A DNA stretch of 64,000 nucleotides, taken from the NCBI GenBank assembly GCA_017562135.1, contig QEYB01001046.1:4526001-4590000 (forward strand), given 5' to 3'. The translations under genes and the position numbers were made by a program. This DNA comes from Dipylidium caninum. Taxonomy: Eukaryota > Platyhelminthes > Cestoda > Cyclophyllidea > Dipylidiidae. The first letter of the stretch is position 1. The number at the start of each line of letters is the position of its first letter. Shown piece after piece: positions 12,301 through 24,562 of this stretch. Under the pieces are notes generated by a model. It saw only the letters and a list, made by a program, of their open reading frames with translations, made no database searches and was not told where the DNA came from.

Positions 12301-15300
12301 TGGCTGCGCGACGAAGCTGCCAGTCGTCTCGCGATGTCTGGGGGGCGGGGGGAGCCAAAGGTCGACTGATAGTCTGGCTGGGTAACTCTGGCGTAGACAG
12401 ACCAGACAAGCAGCACTTCGTATTCATCTACGCCAGAGGGCCGTTCCGTGAAGAGATGGGAGATGGAAAAATAAGAATGCAGGCTAAAAGTTTTCAAACG
12501 GCAGCAGTTGACAAAAACCGGAGCATAGTAGACATTTCCCCAACCCCCACACTCGCCCCACTAACACGTCGGACCGGGCATAGCGCCCATTAAAATGCCT
12601 ATGCCTGGAAGTGATCGCAATAAAGAGGGTCGGAGGAGGAGGAGGAGGAGGAAGTGATGAGAAGGTGAGTGCTGCCCCCCGAGACGACAGCTTACCTCGT
12701 TGATGAGGAGTTCGGGCCGGTGTTGCTTAGAGATGTTCATCTTTTTTATTGCCACGAGGAAGTTGCCCGACAGATGACGCGCCAGTTTCACCACACTGGT
12801 GCTACCCTCCCCAATCGTCCCAAGTTCTTTTAGCTGGGGCCGAGGATCCTCTTTGCATACCTCTGTAGCCAGCAGTTCCTTGAACTTAAAACAAAGCATT
12901 TTGTGTCTAAAAAGCCAATTAGGCAATAAATATCCTCGTTTATTCCTCCTTTGCCACGCATTCTGGAAGAGTTTACTTCCTGACGGACACGAGGAAGGGG
13001 TCAGGTAAGGAAACAGGACTTCGGAAGGACTACTGTTTGTCTAAATGTCTCCAAAAGTAAAGATGCTTTGTGAAAGGTTGGAGAAAACGCAAATAGGATG
13101 TCATGTAGGCAGAACCGTGATGTTTCTCAAGGCGTCCTAAGAGGAGTCGAGTTATCTCCCAACCATCGCAAATGAACTGAGTGACTGCGAGTGGAATAAG
13201 TGGTTGGTTACCCAAGCATTTCTTCGAGGGTACCTCTAAACGAAGCAGAAGCACCACGAAAGCTGAATTTTCCGATTTAAACAGGCACCATAATGGGAGG
13301 ACTCACCTGACGAGGCCTTCCTATCGCTGCGAGGCCCAACGTCTAGTATCCGAGTGCGAGACGATTAGGCCTTCTTCGTAATGCAGTCGCAAGGAGTTGG
13401 CTTTGCTACAACTTAATCATAGCTTCATCCTACAGCCCTAAAATTGGCCTAACGTCTCCCGCGAAACAGCGTTAACAGGCAACACCAAAACCAGGCCGCC
13501 ATTGGGCTTCGTTTTTGCACCACGTACTCGTAAATGACGCGAAGTGGAAGCGATTTCAGGCGGACTGCGGGGCTTAGGAAGCTCCACTCGCCCTTAACCG
13601 TTCCAGCATGACTCTCGCCTCAAATTTCCCCTTCGTAATGCACTCCGCACAAAAGTGATGGAGTCAGTGCTGCCAAAAGGTGGTTGCATCCAGGGCTGCA
13701 GACGAGGCCCGCCACACGCTGGCCGCGATTGTGCAGTTGTCGTGGGTGTGGAGGGGCCTCCGCCTCTCCTCGGCGCACTAATGCTGTATCCACCCTACTA
13801 GATCGCCTTGTTGCAGGCGGACTTCGACTGAGAAAGTGAGAAGTCTCGCACTATTTTCGACGAATATCAATCAAGACTCCGCTAAGCCCGCTTGCCCCGC
13901 CATTCCTCATGAGCGGCTAATGAAATTAGCCTGAATTGGCGGTTTGGCTGTGCTGAACCAGCGTCTGCCCCCTGCCTGCTATCTCTCACACCCGATGCGC
14001 AATCGGGAAGCAAACTTGAGAAGGAAAGCAGTGCACGCGTCAGAGCCGAAACAGAATTCCGCAAACTCGCATCATCGCCTCCTCGCAGCGTTCACCGCTA
14101 AGGCGAGCCAATAATCCGCGAGGAGACGATTAACTAGTATAAAACAGGTTCTGTGGGGACACGACTGCACTTATGGCCTCCAGACTCCTCCACGCACGAG
14201 CAGTAAAAACTGCCTCAAGCCCGCACGGAGTCTGCCAAAAATCAGCCGAAAGGTTGTCCTCCGACGCCCCTATGACGAAGGTTGCCCATCAGAGACTTCG
14301 GTTGCCCATCAGAGACTTCGGTTTGAGCAAGCGTCTTAGGCGGTGGGGATTAAGAGCTTGGTGGCGGTGCTGGGGCGACGCCCATTCCCCTCGTAGCGAA
14401 CAAGTTAGTTTCGACCTGAGCGACGGGCCATTATTACTGCGTTTACATCTGACGTTGTTTTCATGTTTCCCATAAAAATCATGGTGAAAAGTCACTTCTG
14501 GACTCCCTGAACGCGTTTTGTCACTAATGGGACGGACTGTGTCTTCGACCGCCATCTCGCCCCAGCGCCAGAAAACTCCGAATGGAATGGGGACGTTTGG
14601 CTAGGGCTCCAGTCTTACTACACTAGCAACAAACGCACTTCCGACTGGAAAGTGGTGCTAATCTCGGCGTAAAGTAATTAGACAGTAAGAGTATCATGAA
14701 TTCATGGTGTTAAGGACACTTACGTGAGTCAAAGAGTAATTGGTAGCGGGGACAGAAGGTGCTCTTCGCCTGGAAGGCATGTGAGGCAGTGATGATGATG
14801 GCGGTTCCCTAAAGCCAAAAGAATTCGTCCAAGGCTTCGAGCGATTCACTAATTTAGGATCCACAGTTCCACCTTTCTTTGGACTAGGCGGGAATAATTT
14901 TGGCGGAACCGTCTTCACCGATAGTGAGTCGTCTGCACCCCATTGGTCTGTCCCACTTTTAGTTGGAAACTGAAATTGATTTTTTGGTACCACTTTGCCC
15001 GGACGACTATTTGCAAAGACTCCGGCGCTATAACCGTTTCTCATGTCTGTCTCCATTTGCTCTAGTTGACTCCACGTCGAAGGCGATTCGTAGCCGCTCA
15101 AAAGAGAAGGGGAGAAATAATATTCGTAGGTGATGTCGTGGTCGTACGCGCTGCGACGCGAGCTCACAGGTCGGTGTCTGCTTGAACTGTCAACATGATC
15201 CAACTCAGCCCGGTGCCGATGCGGCCGACCTGTCGCGGGTGGCAGAGAGTCTACCACGCTTACGGAGAGTCGAACAACCTAAATGCATAATACGCCAACC

Positions 15301-15670
15301 GTTTGCCACGAGTCATTATGTGGATTTCGCCAGTTGGAATACATGTTAGAGCAGTTAACAGGGGAAGAGAATTTCTGACGAAGCTGATTGAGCCGATCTC
15401 ATAAGTCGGGGGATGCGGGGTGTTGAGTCGTGAAATGCTTGGCATAATGGCACAGGAAGATTCCATTTAGCAGCCGCAGGAAGAAGAGTAACGGACGAGC
15501 ATTTCCTGAAACACCGGGCGCCTAACAACAACAGTGCCGAGAGTGTGAGAGGCTTTCCCTGAAAGGGTGCTGGAAGGACCGGGTGGGACTAGGGCGGATG
15601 TACTTCTAAAACTCACTTTTAGGTCATTGGCACTTTGGCGACTTCTCCCGACGGTTGGACCCACATTGGC
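9398..15670 (-). CDS. PAK4: Group II p21-activated kinase (PAK4/5/6, mushroom-bodies-tiny type)
   Basis: A Ser/Thr kinase of the Rho-GTPase effector family acting on actin and adhesion. Minus-strand exons in transcript order: 15670-15617, 15278-14724, 12884-12696, 11806-11673, 10759-10600, 10261-10034, 9556-9398 (stop TAA). All joins are in phase. The catalytic domain is complete: glycine loop [13 protein letters not shown] lysine, LWVVMEF hinge, catalytic loop HRDIKSDS, Mg loop SDFGFC, activation segment [15 protein letters not shown] with the conserved Ser and Thr, EMVDGEP, and the terminal helix [25 protein letters not shown] and SDFGFCA point to group II rather than group I. The Ser/Pro-rich exon at 14724 runs directly into the kinase flank (NYSLTH joined to FKELLATEV, compare SHEQFRAAL of PAK4). 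The CRIB domain and start codon were not found; they should lie above 15670. The closest subtype (PAK4, 5 or 6) cannot be decided. Confidence 0.94.
12632..12652. repeat. (GGA)7 tract just inside a PAK intron
   Basis: Seven GGA units, reading as TCC on the PAK sense strand, starting about 43 nt after the donor of exon 12884-12696. Confidence 0.85.
14281..14320. repeat. Perfect 20-bp tandem duplication in a PAK intron
   Basis: The 20-mer GTTGCCCATCAGAGACTTCG occurs twice back to back without mismatch, inside the intron between the PAK exons at 12884 and 14724. Perfect identity suggests a recent duplication or slippage. Confidence 0.9.
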
Positions 15671-18600
15671 CTAAAAGGGGAGGAGAGAGGCTTCTAACAC
15701 CGCCCCATGAGGCGTACCACAACCGCCGAAGCTCCTGCGGTTAGCCAAGTAGGCCTTTTTCGCTGCAACCTGCCGTCAGGCAGAGGCGAGGGACGAGAAT
15801 ATAAGAAAATGGAAAAGGGTTCTACTGGTTCATATGGTCCGCTGATGAGAATTAGAAGATCCCCTTCGCGGTAAGGTTTGGAAGAGAGGTCCTCCCAGAC
15901 AAGGGCGTATTAGTGATGAATAGTGGCTCTGATTTATTTTTACCAAGGGAGATTACAGCTGCCTCTAATTTCGGCGAAGAAAGAGTCTTTTTGCGTAAAT
16001 CAAGTTTACTCTATAAGGCGAGGAGAGAAGTGGCCACGAGAGAAGGGAGTGGAAGAGAATCCTCTTCTGATGAGGCACAGGTTAATATTAGGGCGTGTCT
16101 CCGTCACGTGGAACCAGCAGCTAAGGTGGTAGGCAGGGCAACCCGCTACTGCTGACTTAACTTGAATAGGGTGCTCGATGCTACTCTCGCAGACTGAGTT
16201 TCCTCGCAAAGAGTCGGCGCCGCTAAATGTTTTACGGAGGACAAATATACCGAGAGAAGCAGTCGTTTTATGCGCATTATAAAAGCGGAACCCACTCCGC
16301 GTTGACGTCGCACAACTCCAAAGCAACGTTGCTGCTTTCACCTGAATCCCCCAAACAGAGTATCGGTATCCTCACTTCTGCCTGCTAAAGTTTCAACCGT
16401 TCTTAGCTGGAAAAAAATATGGTTGTTTAACAACTGCAACTGAGTTAAATGTGGAAATTTTTAGAAATGCGGTCGAAGACTACTTTTTACTTATATCTTA
16501 TTCATTAAATCCTCGTGGACTTCCAACGATTTACAATAAGTGGTCGCAGAATCGTCACCCCAGAGGATTCGGGTGTGTTCGCCAAGCATTCTTTAAAAGG
16601 GTGTTTGCATGTGCTGCAGACAGGAGTAGGAGCAGCGTTGTAGTGACTGCGAAGAATCTTCGAATGGCTCCTGCATAGCGCCACGATGGCCAAAGCGGGG
16701 CAGTGGGGCCGCCGAGTGCGCAAGGCGCGGACGGGAGGCTGCATAAACGGGCCGGAACAAACTCCCGCGAACTCTTTTGCAAGGGATGCGCCTCTTCACC
16801 CCAGGGCCCTCCTCCACGTGTTGGCATTCAGAACAAAACAATGCAACATTTTCATTGTTTGGGATGCGTCCTCTACGGAAGCATTCCGACTATTCGCCTG
16901 ACGCGTAAAATTCTCTATGAACTCTACTGAGACCCGCAATTCTTCACTTAGTTCCCATGCCTACCACAAAGGAAGCGACGAACGCAGGGTGTGCAACAAA
17001 TTTTTCGACAAAATGCCACTCCTCCATTTAAAGTGTCCGCCAAGCGCAGGAGGCTGGAGAGCAGTGAATGGCCACACGAGTCTCGAAGTTGCACAGTGAA
17101 GTGGGACAGACGGAAAATGTGCATTGGTGCAAAAAACTATTAAGTAGGAGATGGTAGAAGTTTGAAATAACTACTCGATACAGCATTCAGAGTCTTCGTT
17201 GGGTGGTGACATCCTCGCCAGGAAAAATCCGCTGAGGAGATGTTCCAGTGGACAGAATGCCGCCTCTCCACGTTGCTGGTGACGAAGTACTTTCACCACT
17301 GTCATGACCGACGTAGAAATAAATTGTCACGTACAATTCGAACTCTTTGGTGGCCCACTGGCATTGCTGCCCCAGCAGGAGGTGTGTCAATGGCATGCAA
17401 ACGCAGTTAGGTGGGAAACGGCCCTAAGTCAGATGAAGAGATACCTGACTTCTGCGAAAATTATTGTTCTTCGCGCGACTTCTGTCTGCCTGTGATAATG
17501 CACTCTAAAAGCGTACAATGTTTCACTAACCTATCGTCAATGGATAAACACAGACCGTAAAAGGCGACTCACGAGACGCCTTCGGTTGGTCGGTTGAAGA
17601 CCGTCACCTCTCCGATCGAAGACCTTCCTCCCATTCACCTCCCCTGCCTGTGGGAGAGACCTCAGGGTAATACGTGAGCACCCACACCACAAACGTTTAG
17701 GAAGTTGGCTTCAACACGTACCGAGTCGTTGCGTTGGTGCACGCGACGGGCAGACGTACTTGGCCGATCGTCCTTCCCTCTGTTTAGCTGTCTCTTCTTT
17801 AAATAAAGGGAAGCCATTACTGCCCCTATCGCCTTGTATGATAATATGGTTAAAATTAAGGAATTTAAACGTTAGACAGGACCCCGAAGGTTCTGCGGCA
17901 GAACGAAGTAAAGAACTAGCAGAGTGCTGTGCTATGAGGGAACGAACAGTCTCTCCGCCCTGATATGAATCCTGAGCCCCTGCCCAGAAGACCGTCAACT
18001 TATATCTAAAACTAGATTAAAGAAGACTGGTGAAAAGCCCGGAGCCATACCCTACAGACTTCCAAGCTAGGACCCTCCGCACCGCGTCTCCAGCCCCACA
18101 GACGTCCGTAAAATCATTCTGCAAAACACCTCAAAATCTTAACTTTTGTAGGTTTTGTGGCGTCAGTTATTCACAGTATGGCCTTCTCAAATTTCCCCTT
18201 GGTTATTAAGTCGTCTGCCTTTATTAATGCCGTTGAGTGGAATATTGGGCACTTTTACTGATTCTAAACAGTAAAATGTCAAGGAAAGCAGAAAGTAGGG
18301 GGAGAGTTGTTCTGACCTGCACATTTCGAAATGTAACAGCGTCGACACTGATTCGCGGGAGCTTATCACCCTCCCGGAACGGGGACCTGTCGATGGCGTG
18401 TCGGAGCGCCTGCAAGAAGACATGCAACACAAAGCGGGGAAGGAGGGTCCTATCGACCTCGAGTTCAACCATCCCCAATAGGCCCTTTGTCCCCATTAAA
18501 ATATCCTAGTTTAAAAATGGTGTTCTCCAGAGATAAGATTTGTCAATGAATCTAAATGTGGGGATGCCTATGTAGAATGGACAAAAGGAATAGCAGGTAC

Positions 18601-20027
18601 CGCTTCTCGGGAGCAAAAAATTTGACGCATAAAAGAGGTGTTTATGAAAGTCGCATATTAAGCCGCCTTATGGATAAAATAAATCGAAAATATGCGATGT
18701 GCTATGAGACATTCAGTGGAGCGACAAACTGTCAACTTACAGAACCGCTAGACGGAGGCCGAAACACATCACTGTCTGTCTGCGTAAACGCAGCCATCTT
18801 GTGTTCTATCTGTTGGGTAGTACAAGGAAGGTATCACTTTTCATGATTATGCTAAACGGTTGGGTATTAATCCTGACTACCTGAGTAGTTTTAACTTGTT
18901 GTTTTCCGGTCTCCTTCAAATGCAAACTTCGTTGAGAGGGGAGCTCCTCGAAGTCTTTCAGAAGCTGTTGGAGTGGAATGGGTGAAGAATAAGGATGGGA
19001 TGGCCTCGATTAAATGAGGACCCTTAAGGCTAAGGTCGCAATATCTGTTACACAAAACACCTTATGTCTATTGGGTCAAGATCACACCAGACTCTGTGCT
19101 CTCTATTACCTCAAAATGTGACAGAGACAACGCTTGGAGCATGGGTATCAGTCATATCGTAGTTAAACTTATAGATGTGAATTTTGCGTTACGAAACTGT
19201 CTAAACGGGGAATCTATAGGGTAGGCATTCAGTGCCTCTTCACAGCGTTGAACACATTAATAAATTACCACGTCATGCTATCTACACGCAGTTTAAATTA
19301 AATTTGTCGTTGAACGCCTTCACACGCAGCGTCAGATAAACTAAGAATTAATGAGAGAAAAGTAAGTGGATGAAAAAGCGATAGCCCTAAAAGGAGTGAC
19401 TCAAACTGGGTGAGGAAGAAAAAACGATAATGTACAATTGGTTGTTCTCAGAAACTGAGAACTTCCCGCATCATGATCTTGAGAGGATCTGGCTATCTGG
19501 TAACTTGATTATTAATGAACTACAATTGCATCTACCCATTCATATACCCCCGCTTTACCCACCACACTTTTCCTTGGTGGACTGGGAGCAGAAGCACGAA
19601 ATCTGTTCGCGTCATACTCAGGAACACTTCGGCGGTGGTATCGGAGAACATTATTTGACTGAAACAATGAAAGGTTGGTTTTGTTCACACTTTCTAAGAG
19701 TTACAGTCAGAAAACCATCATTAGCCGTTCCAATCAATTAATGTCTCATAAAAAATGTTCGTACAAAACGGCTGATTTAAGCAAATTCACAGATCAGTAG
19801 AATTATATGCACAAAACATGATAGTCCACCATTTTCGCAAAGGTGCCCAGCACAGGACATTATACCATATATTTGGCAATCTCGTTAGATAAATTCTTCT
19901 TAAATGTCATACTCAAATGACACAATAAAAATTCAGTTTCGGCCCTACTGCTAGAATTAAAATGACCTCTAATCTTTTACCAGTAAAGCAGTTCTTACAA
20001 TAGCCGATTCGAATTCACGTCAGTTAC
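15671..20027. other. Unresolved region 5' of the visible PAK exons
   Basis: Expected to hold the PAK CRIB exon, start codon and promoter, and possibly the 3' exons of the next minus-strand gene. No CRIB motif (ISxPxxFxHxxHxG) could be found on the minus strand. Several open frames exist, for example 17187-17396 and 18187-18496, but none shows a family motif. Composition turns AT-rich near 18.5 kb. Confidence 0.5.
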
Positions 20028-21015
20028 CTGGTCGCGGTGATGTTTGACTGTATAAGCACGCGCTTTGTTGGTAGATGGAGGGCTTGAAGATGTTAATTCC
20101 ACTTTGTTATCAAAATGCATAGTCTGAGACCGCTTCAGATTTGCCCTCTGCATCCTTAAATCAGTCTTATCTTCATAAATTTGTTTTTGAGGCAAAACTA
20201 TGGAAAAATTTCCCAAATTTTCTGTTCGTGAGGCCTGAAACGATTACGCACTGGTCATAGTGAGGATTAAAAAAGTAATTAATATGACAGTTGACAAAAT
20301 TTTATGGGCGCGTTATTATTTTAATGAAAAATGAAAGCTTACATGATGTTGCATAGGTGATGTCTCGTTGAAGGACTTTAATTTTCGTAGATTAGATGAA
20401 TTACTGCCGTTAACCGGCACAGAAGGTCTTGATTTACGCTTTTTAGCCAACAAACTAATACTGTTGTTCCCATTTAAAAGTTTTGAATTCAGAGCAGCAA
20501 CATCATCCATCCAATTTTCAATGCCCTATGGTTAAAAACATATGTGAGAAAATAAACATGTTAAAATCTTGTTCTATACGTTGTAGAAAAAATCAACAAA
20601 AACCCCGGATGTCTATAAATTATGTAAGCTCTCAGGCAAACAAAACGCCTTCTTATTGCAACAGAACATTGTTCACTTTATGGCAAGGGTTTAAAATAAA
20701 GAAAATGAGAAACAATTTCGTTGAGCTGCATAAAATTAAAGAAGTGAAAGAGATTGGTTTAAATCAAGTAACAAAGCGCTTTTCACTTAAACGGAGACAT
20801 TAACCAGAAATTAGAATGTTTACCGAAGGAAGCCGTAAGTCCTCCGTTTGAAATTTAATCTGCTTTTCCACACGAGGCTTGTGAATTTTCCGGACAGATT
20901 TTTGAGAAAAGGTCAAACTTGAATTTTTGTCTTTCGCCACCGCGGTTTTACTTTTAGCGGCTTTTCCATTAGCTTGCAAGGATGCGGTCATTGCCATATT
21001 TTGCAATAACCTCAT
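20028..21015 (-). CDS. Unrecognised basic, low-complexity protein (N-terminal exons)
   Basis: Three minus-strand exons join in phase 0 with canonical splice sites: 21015-20824 (from ATG), 20525-20343 and 20234-20028. They give about 194 residues with no stop, so the gene continues below 20028, where no further exon was identified. The product is rich in Lys, Arg, Ser and Asn, with basic patches (KAAKSKTAVAK, VRKIHKPRVEKQIK, LLAKKRKSRP) and one short amphipathic stretch (ENWMDDVAALNSKLL). No signal peptide, membrane segment or known domain is visible. Composition suggests a disordered nuclear or cytoskeletal protein, but I do not recognise the family. Evidence for coding is the exon structure: three successive frames bounded by good AG/GT sites with matching phase. 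Confidence 0.5.
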
Positions 21016-22302
21016 AGACTTCCTAACCTTCGCGAATAAAGGTAAGGCCTAAAGGAATACAAAATTCCTCCCCCGTCGAGGAAGGTCGTATTTTAATTGC
21101 ACTTATTCAGTAAAATAATTTATGAAACATTAATATGTGCAACACTAATTTTTTTATAAGAAACGCTTTATATTATTAATTTTAATTTATTTTATATATT
21201 TATCATGATTAGTATACAAATTTAAAACTGTAATCCGAAGAATTGGAAATACTCTTTAAACGCCGAAGCGTCATCCTTGCCTACATGACATTATATCTGC
21301 ATCGGCAAGCTAAAGAAGGTTTTACACGGGCAAAGTGTACCCACTTTGCTTTCATGGTTACGCGCTTGTCCTTTAAGCCTCTCCGACTGCCATCTGTTTG
21401 AATGAAAGATTTTAGTAACTTAATACGTTCTCCAATCCACTAGCATGAGACTATTTCAAGAAAATGCAAAGATCATCGATGTTGCGAAACTAGCTTCACC
21501 GTTAAAACAGGATGAAGAAATAGGTAAGAGGCTAATTTAAATTTTTCTGGACGTCTGCTAATTGAAATTACAGGGATGCCGGTTTCTCCCAACAATTTCC
21601 ACAACGACCCATCTTAAGCTTACGAGAAGCAGACAGCAGGACATACAACTTATATTGCGTAGATTGTAGTGTCCAGGTCTGAACTTTATAGTAAACAAAC
21701 GAATTTTCTACTGCAAGTCACATATTGACATTTCTAAGCCAATAACGCTCAGCCGTATCTCAAGTTCGGTATCCTAATGTTTACGCTGGCCACAAGGACT
21801 TTTCTGTTAATCCTGCAGTTTTCAGGATTTAATACTTGGTAAACACACATGGCCACCCCAATAATGGCTGCATACATTTGTGTGCGGTGCTTTGATAAGG
21901 TTTCATAATATTTGCGTGCTATGCCCTTAAATTTGGAGAAAGCGATCATCACTCAACTAGGAGGATTGACCGCTCAAATTTCATTGGATAGTTGGCGAGA
22001 TCTTAGCGCTCGGGCCCCGGATAAACCCTATCGCAATGCGTCATTCTAGCCAAATATACAACAAAAATGACATGATTATGGTCCAGAAATGTGTACTTAC
22101 TTGTGCTGTCTTTAATTTTTGCCCAATTTTATGCTGGCAGCGTTTGTTTAACTGTTCCCATGTAATTTTTTTGCGTTCAGGAGTACTATACACACGTTGG
22201 GGCGTTGGGTCGTTTTTTCGTGGGTCTGGTTATTTTGCATTAGCGATCTGGTTTGATTTTTGCTTTTCCTGTTTAATAGTCCAGAATTATTGTTAAGAGA
22301 AT
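21016..22302. promoter_or_regulatory. Head-to-head intergenic region, putative bidirectional promoter
   Basis: This AT-rich 1.3 kb separates the start codon of the minus-strand unknown gene (21015) from the RNF25-like start (22303). Divergent starts this close suggest shared regulatory sequence. This is inference from layout; no specific element was identified. A possible two-exon small ORF lies inside. Confidence 0.35.
21445..21617 (+). CDS. Possible two-exon 40-residue ORF
   Basis: ATG at 21445, donor after 21523 (GTAAGA), 50-nt intron, acceptor (TTACAG) before 21574, stop TAA at 21615-21617. The phase-1 join regenerates a Gly codon and gives a 40-residue product beginning MRLFQENAKIIDVAKLASPL. 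Good splice consensus and a plausible start support it. No family is recognised, and such a short frame can arise by chance. It could instead be a 5' exon of the RNF25 transcript. Confidence 0.25.
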
Positions 22303-23934
22303 ATGGAAGATGAGTTAAAATTTGTTCGGTCTACCTTTCCGAGTCTTATGGATGAAATAACGCTCCTCAGATCTGCATTTCCAACCGAGATGACACTAAC
22401 CCCATGGTTGGGTCTGGATTTAGACTTTCTCAACTTCTTGTAGTAATGATGGTCTTAACCTCAATATCATTCTTACGCCAGGATCCTGTGAATCCCCTGT
22501 GAATGTTTCACTCGAGCTCAATCTTTTTTTCCCTCGAGAGGTACCCATTATTTATTACTTCATTCTCAGTATCCTACCCTACCTCCCGTTGTGAGAATAT
22601 CGGATCCGGTTGGATTATCTGACTTAACCCTGCACAAACTTCAGTCTGCGACCAGTTTCTTGGTTGATTCATATGAGAAAGATCAAGTCATATTCCCCCT
22701 AATCGAGGTACCCTCCCTACATCGTGCGGCCAATTACTTAGTAGTATGTCTTATGAACGTAGAATGATAAAAGTTGCTAAAGGCTGGTGGTTATTTAGTC
22801 TTACTCTCAATGCGTGCATGTATTCACGCCCTAGGCAATCTGGTGTAATTTGTATAACTTTATTAGCGGCCAGTCTTTTTTATGGTTGTGTGAATGAGTA
22901 CTCATTTCTGTGACTCAAATTTTCATCAAATTAGGCGATTTTCGTCCATTTCCCGCACTGAAGATTCCTCTTGTTTGTTATACTCCATACAAGTTGTTGG
23001 GATAGTTTAAACTTAGATTTTTTTAGTGTTGCCGTGATTTCATATCGGATAACATTCCTTCGGTGGGCTGTGCAATTTGTTTCGACTCTTTTCGAACAGA
23101 GAAAGAGGTTCACCGTACTAATTGTAATCACTTTTTCCATAAAGAATGCTTAACCAGTTATCATAATATTCTCATAAATACTCATACGAGCGAAGTGGTT
23201 GCCATTCGCATCAAAAATCCCTACTGTCCTAAGGGAATGCTACCGGAACTCAAGGTAGGTGAATGGTCTGTCAGGTTTAAAATGCTTAATTTTTGTCAAT
23301 GTTTCGTGGGGCTGGAAAGTTACTAGACTTAAATCACTAGTATTTTGTTTTATTTCATTTAAAAGTTTATGAATAGCTGGTTGGATGGATTTGTTCCCCC
23401 TCTTTCAAACTAATCTTGTTCGATTGACTAGTTACAAGAGATAGAGCATCTTGAGAACAAAATTGTTACCATTAATTTCGATAAAAGACTAGTTGGTAGT
23501 ATTAATCACAGTGATTCTTGGGATTATAGAAACCTATTTCAAGTCTGATTTCAGCACGATTTTCTCCCATATATCGAAGCTTTTGCCTTATATGACGACG
23601 CCGGATTCAGGCTTACCAGTAGCTTCTAATGTATTACCGGTTACTTTCCCAAAATTCTCGCACTACTCTCATTGTTTGCAATGTGTGCAAGCTTTCAATG
23701 ATGCATCAATTTACAGCTTGTTTTAAATTGAGCATTCTTGCGATTTGTTTTTATTAAACTTTCGTTCAAGCCTCACACACGACGCTGGTATGGGGAGATG
23801 GTGCCTTTTGTGACCCAACTTTTTTTACCTTTAATAATGCACAGTATAAACTGGGAAATTTCTTTCTCTCATAGTTTCCCTGTCCAATTTGCAAAACCGA
23901 GCTACCCGCAATGGTCGACGCTGCTCAAAATTAG
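22303..23934 (+). CDS. RNF25: RNF25-like E3 ubiquitin ligase (RWD + RING)
   Basis: RNF25 is an E3 ubiquitin ligase with an N-terminal RWD domain and a RING finger. Exons: 22303-22406, 22444-22540, 22570-22707, 23027-23254, 23875-23934 (stop TAG), all in phase, giving 208 residues. The RWD core is clear: LELNLFFPRE joined to YPTLPPVVRISDPVGLSD, matching the family YPxxxPxIxxxNPRGLSD pattern. The RING keeps its ligands: CAIC, then TNC-N-H-FF-H-KE-C, then CPIC in the last exon, with a long loop before the final pair as in RNF25. Two introns are only 37 nt (22407-22443) and 29 nt (22541-22569). The protein ends 13 residues after the last RING cysteine, so it lacks the long C-terminal tail of vertebrate RNF25, unless an unseen exon follows a weak donor after 23913. 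AATAAA occurs at 24557. Confidence 0.9.
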
Positions 23935-24556
23935 CAATGAACTGTATTCCATGTACATCATATTACAACCCCTTTGAACTTTATTTTCTACTTTACTATA
24001 TTAGTAAATATATGCGTGTTGACGTGATGACTCCCTTCTGCACTTGTTAAATTTCGTCATTTCCTCTTCGTCGCGCTTTTGTTCGGTGCATTCTCAATTG
24101 CTCGCACCGCAGCGTCTTCATTAGACATCGATATGTCCTCCGTGGGGGGGGCTTTTTGGCTCGTGAACCGTGTCTAGAATGCCCGTCCACCGGTCAGTTA
24201 TGGCGTTTCGAGCACCACATACACGAACGGAAGGGGCCCTTTTCCCGCTGCCCGCGCGTCTTTGAGATGTTAAACGTGTAACTAAGCGTTTATGAAGTTG
24301 TTTTTCAACTATTTTGACTTGTATAGACCTGCAAATGTTTCAAATGAGGTTTCCCTTTTTTGTTCCTTGCACGTGCCGCATATGTGTTTTGTTTTAGACG
24401 ATTCGCTTTGACGATGCTTCCGCTTATCGAAGGGTCATGAGTGACGCGTACATGAGGCGTTGTGTTCTGTTTTATCAGTTAATGCGAAAAGCGTTCATAA
24501 AACATTATGGCTTCTGTCGTATACTTGGGAAATGAGAGGCATGCTTCTGTCTCATG

Positions 24557-24562
24557 AATAAA
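24557..24562 (+). terminator. Candidate poly(A) signal of the RNF25-like gene
   Basis: AATAAA about 620 nt downstream of the RNF25-like stop. The assignment is positional only. Confidence 0.4.

Noticed and set aside
15467..15664. Full-length minus frame as a PAK exon
   Set aside because: A GTGAGT donor after DLK limits the exon to 15670-15617, and the remainder reads into intron.
17187..17396. Possible CRIB domain for PAK (FELYVTIYFYVGHDSG)
   Set aside because: The VGHD resemblance is superficial. The conserved His residues and the ISxP start are absent, and splice sites do not fit.
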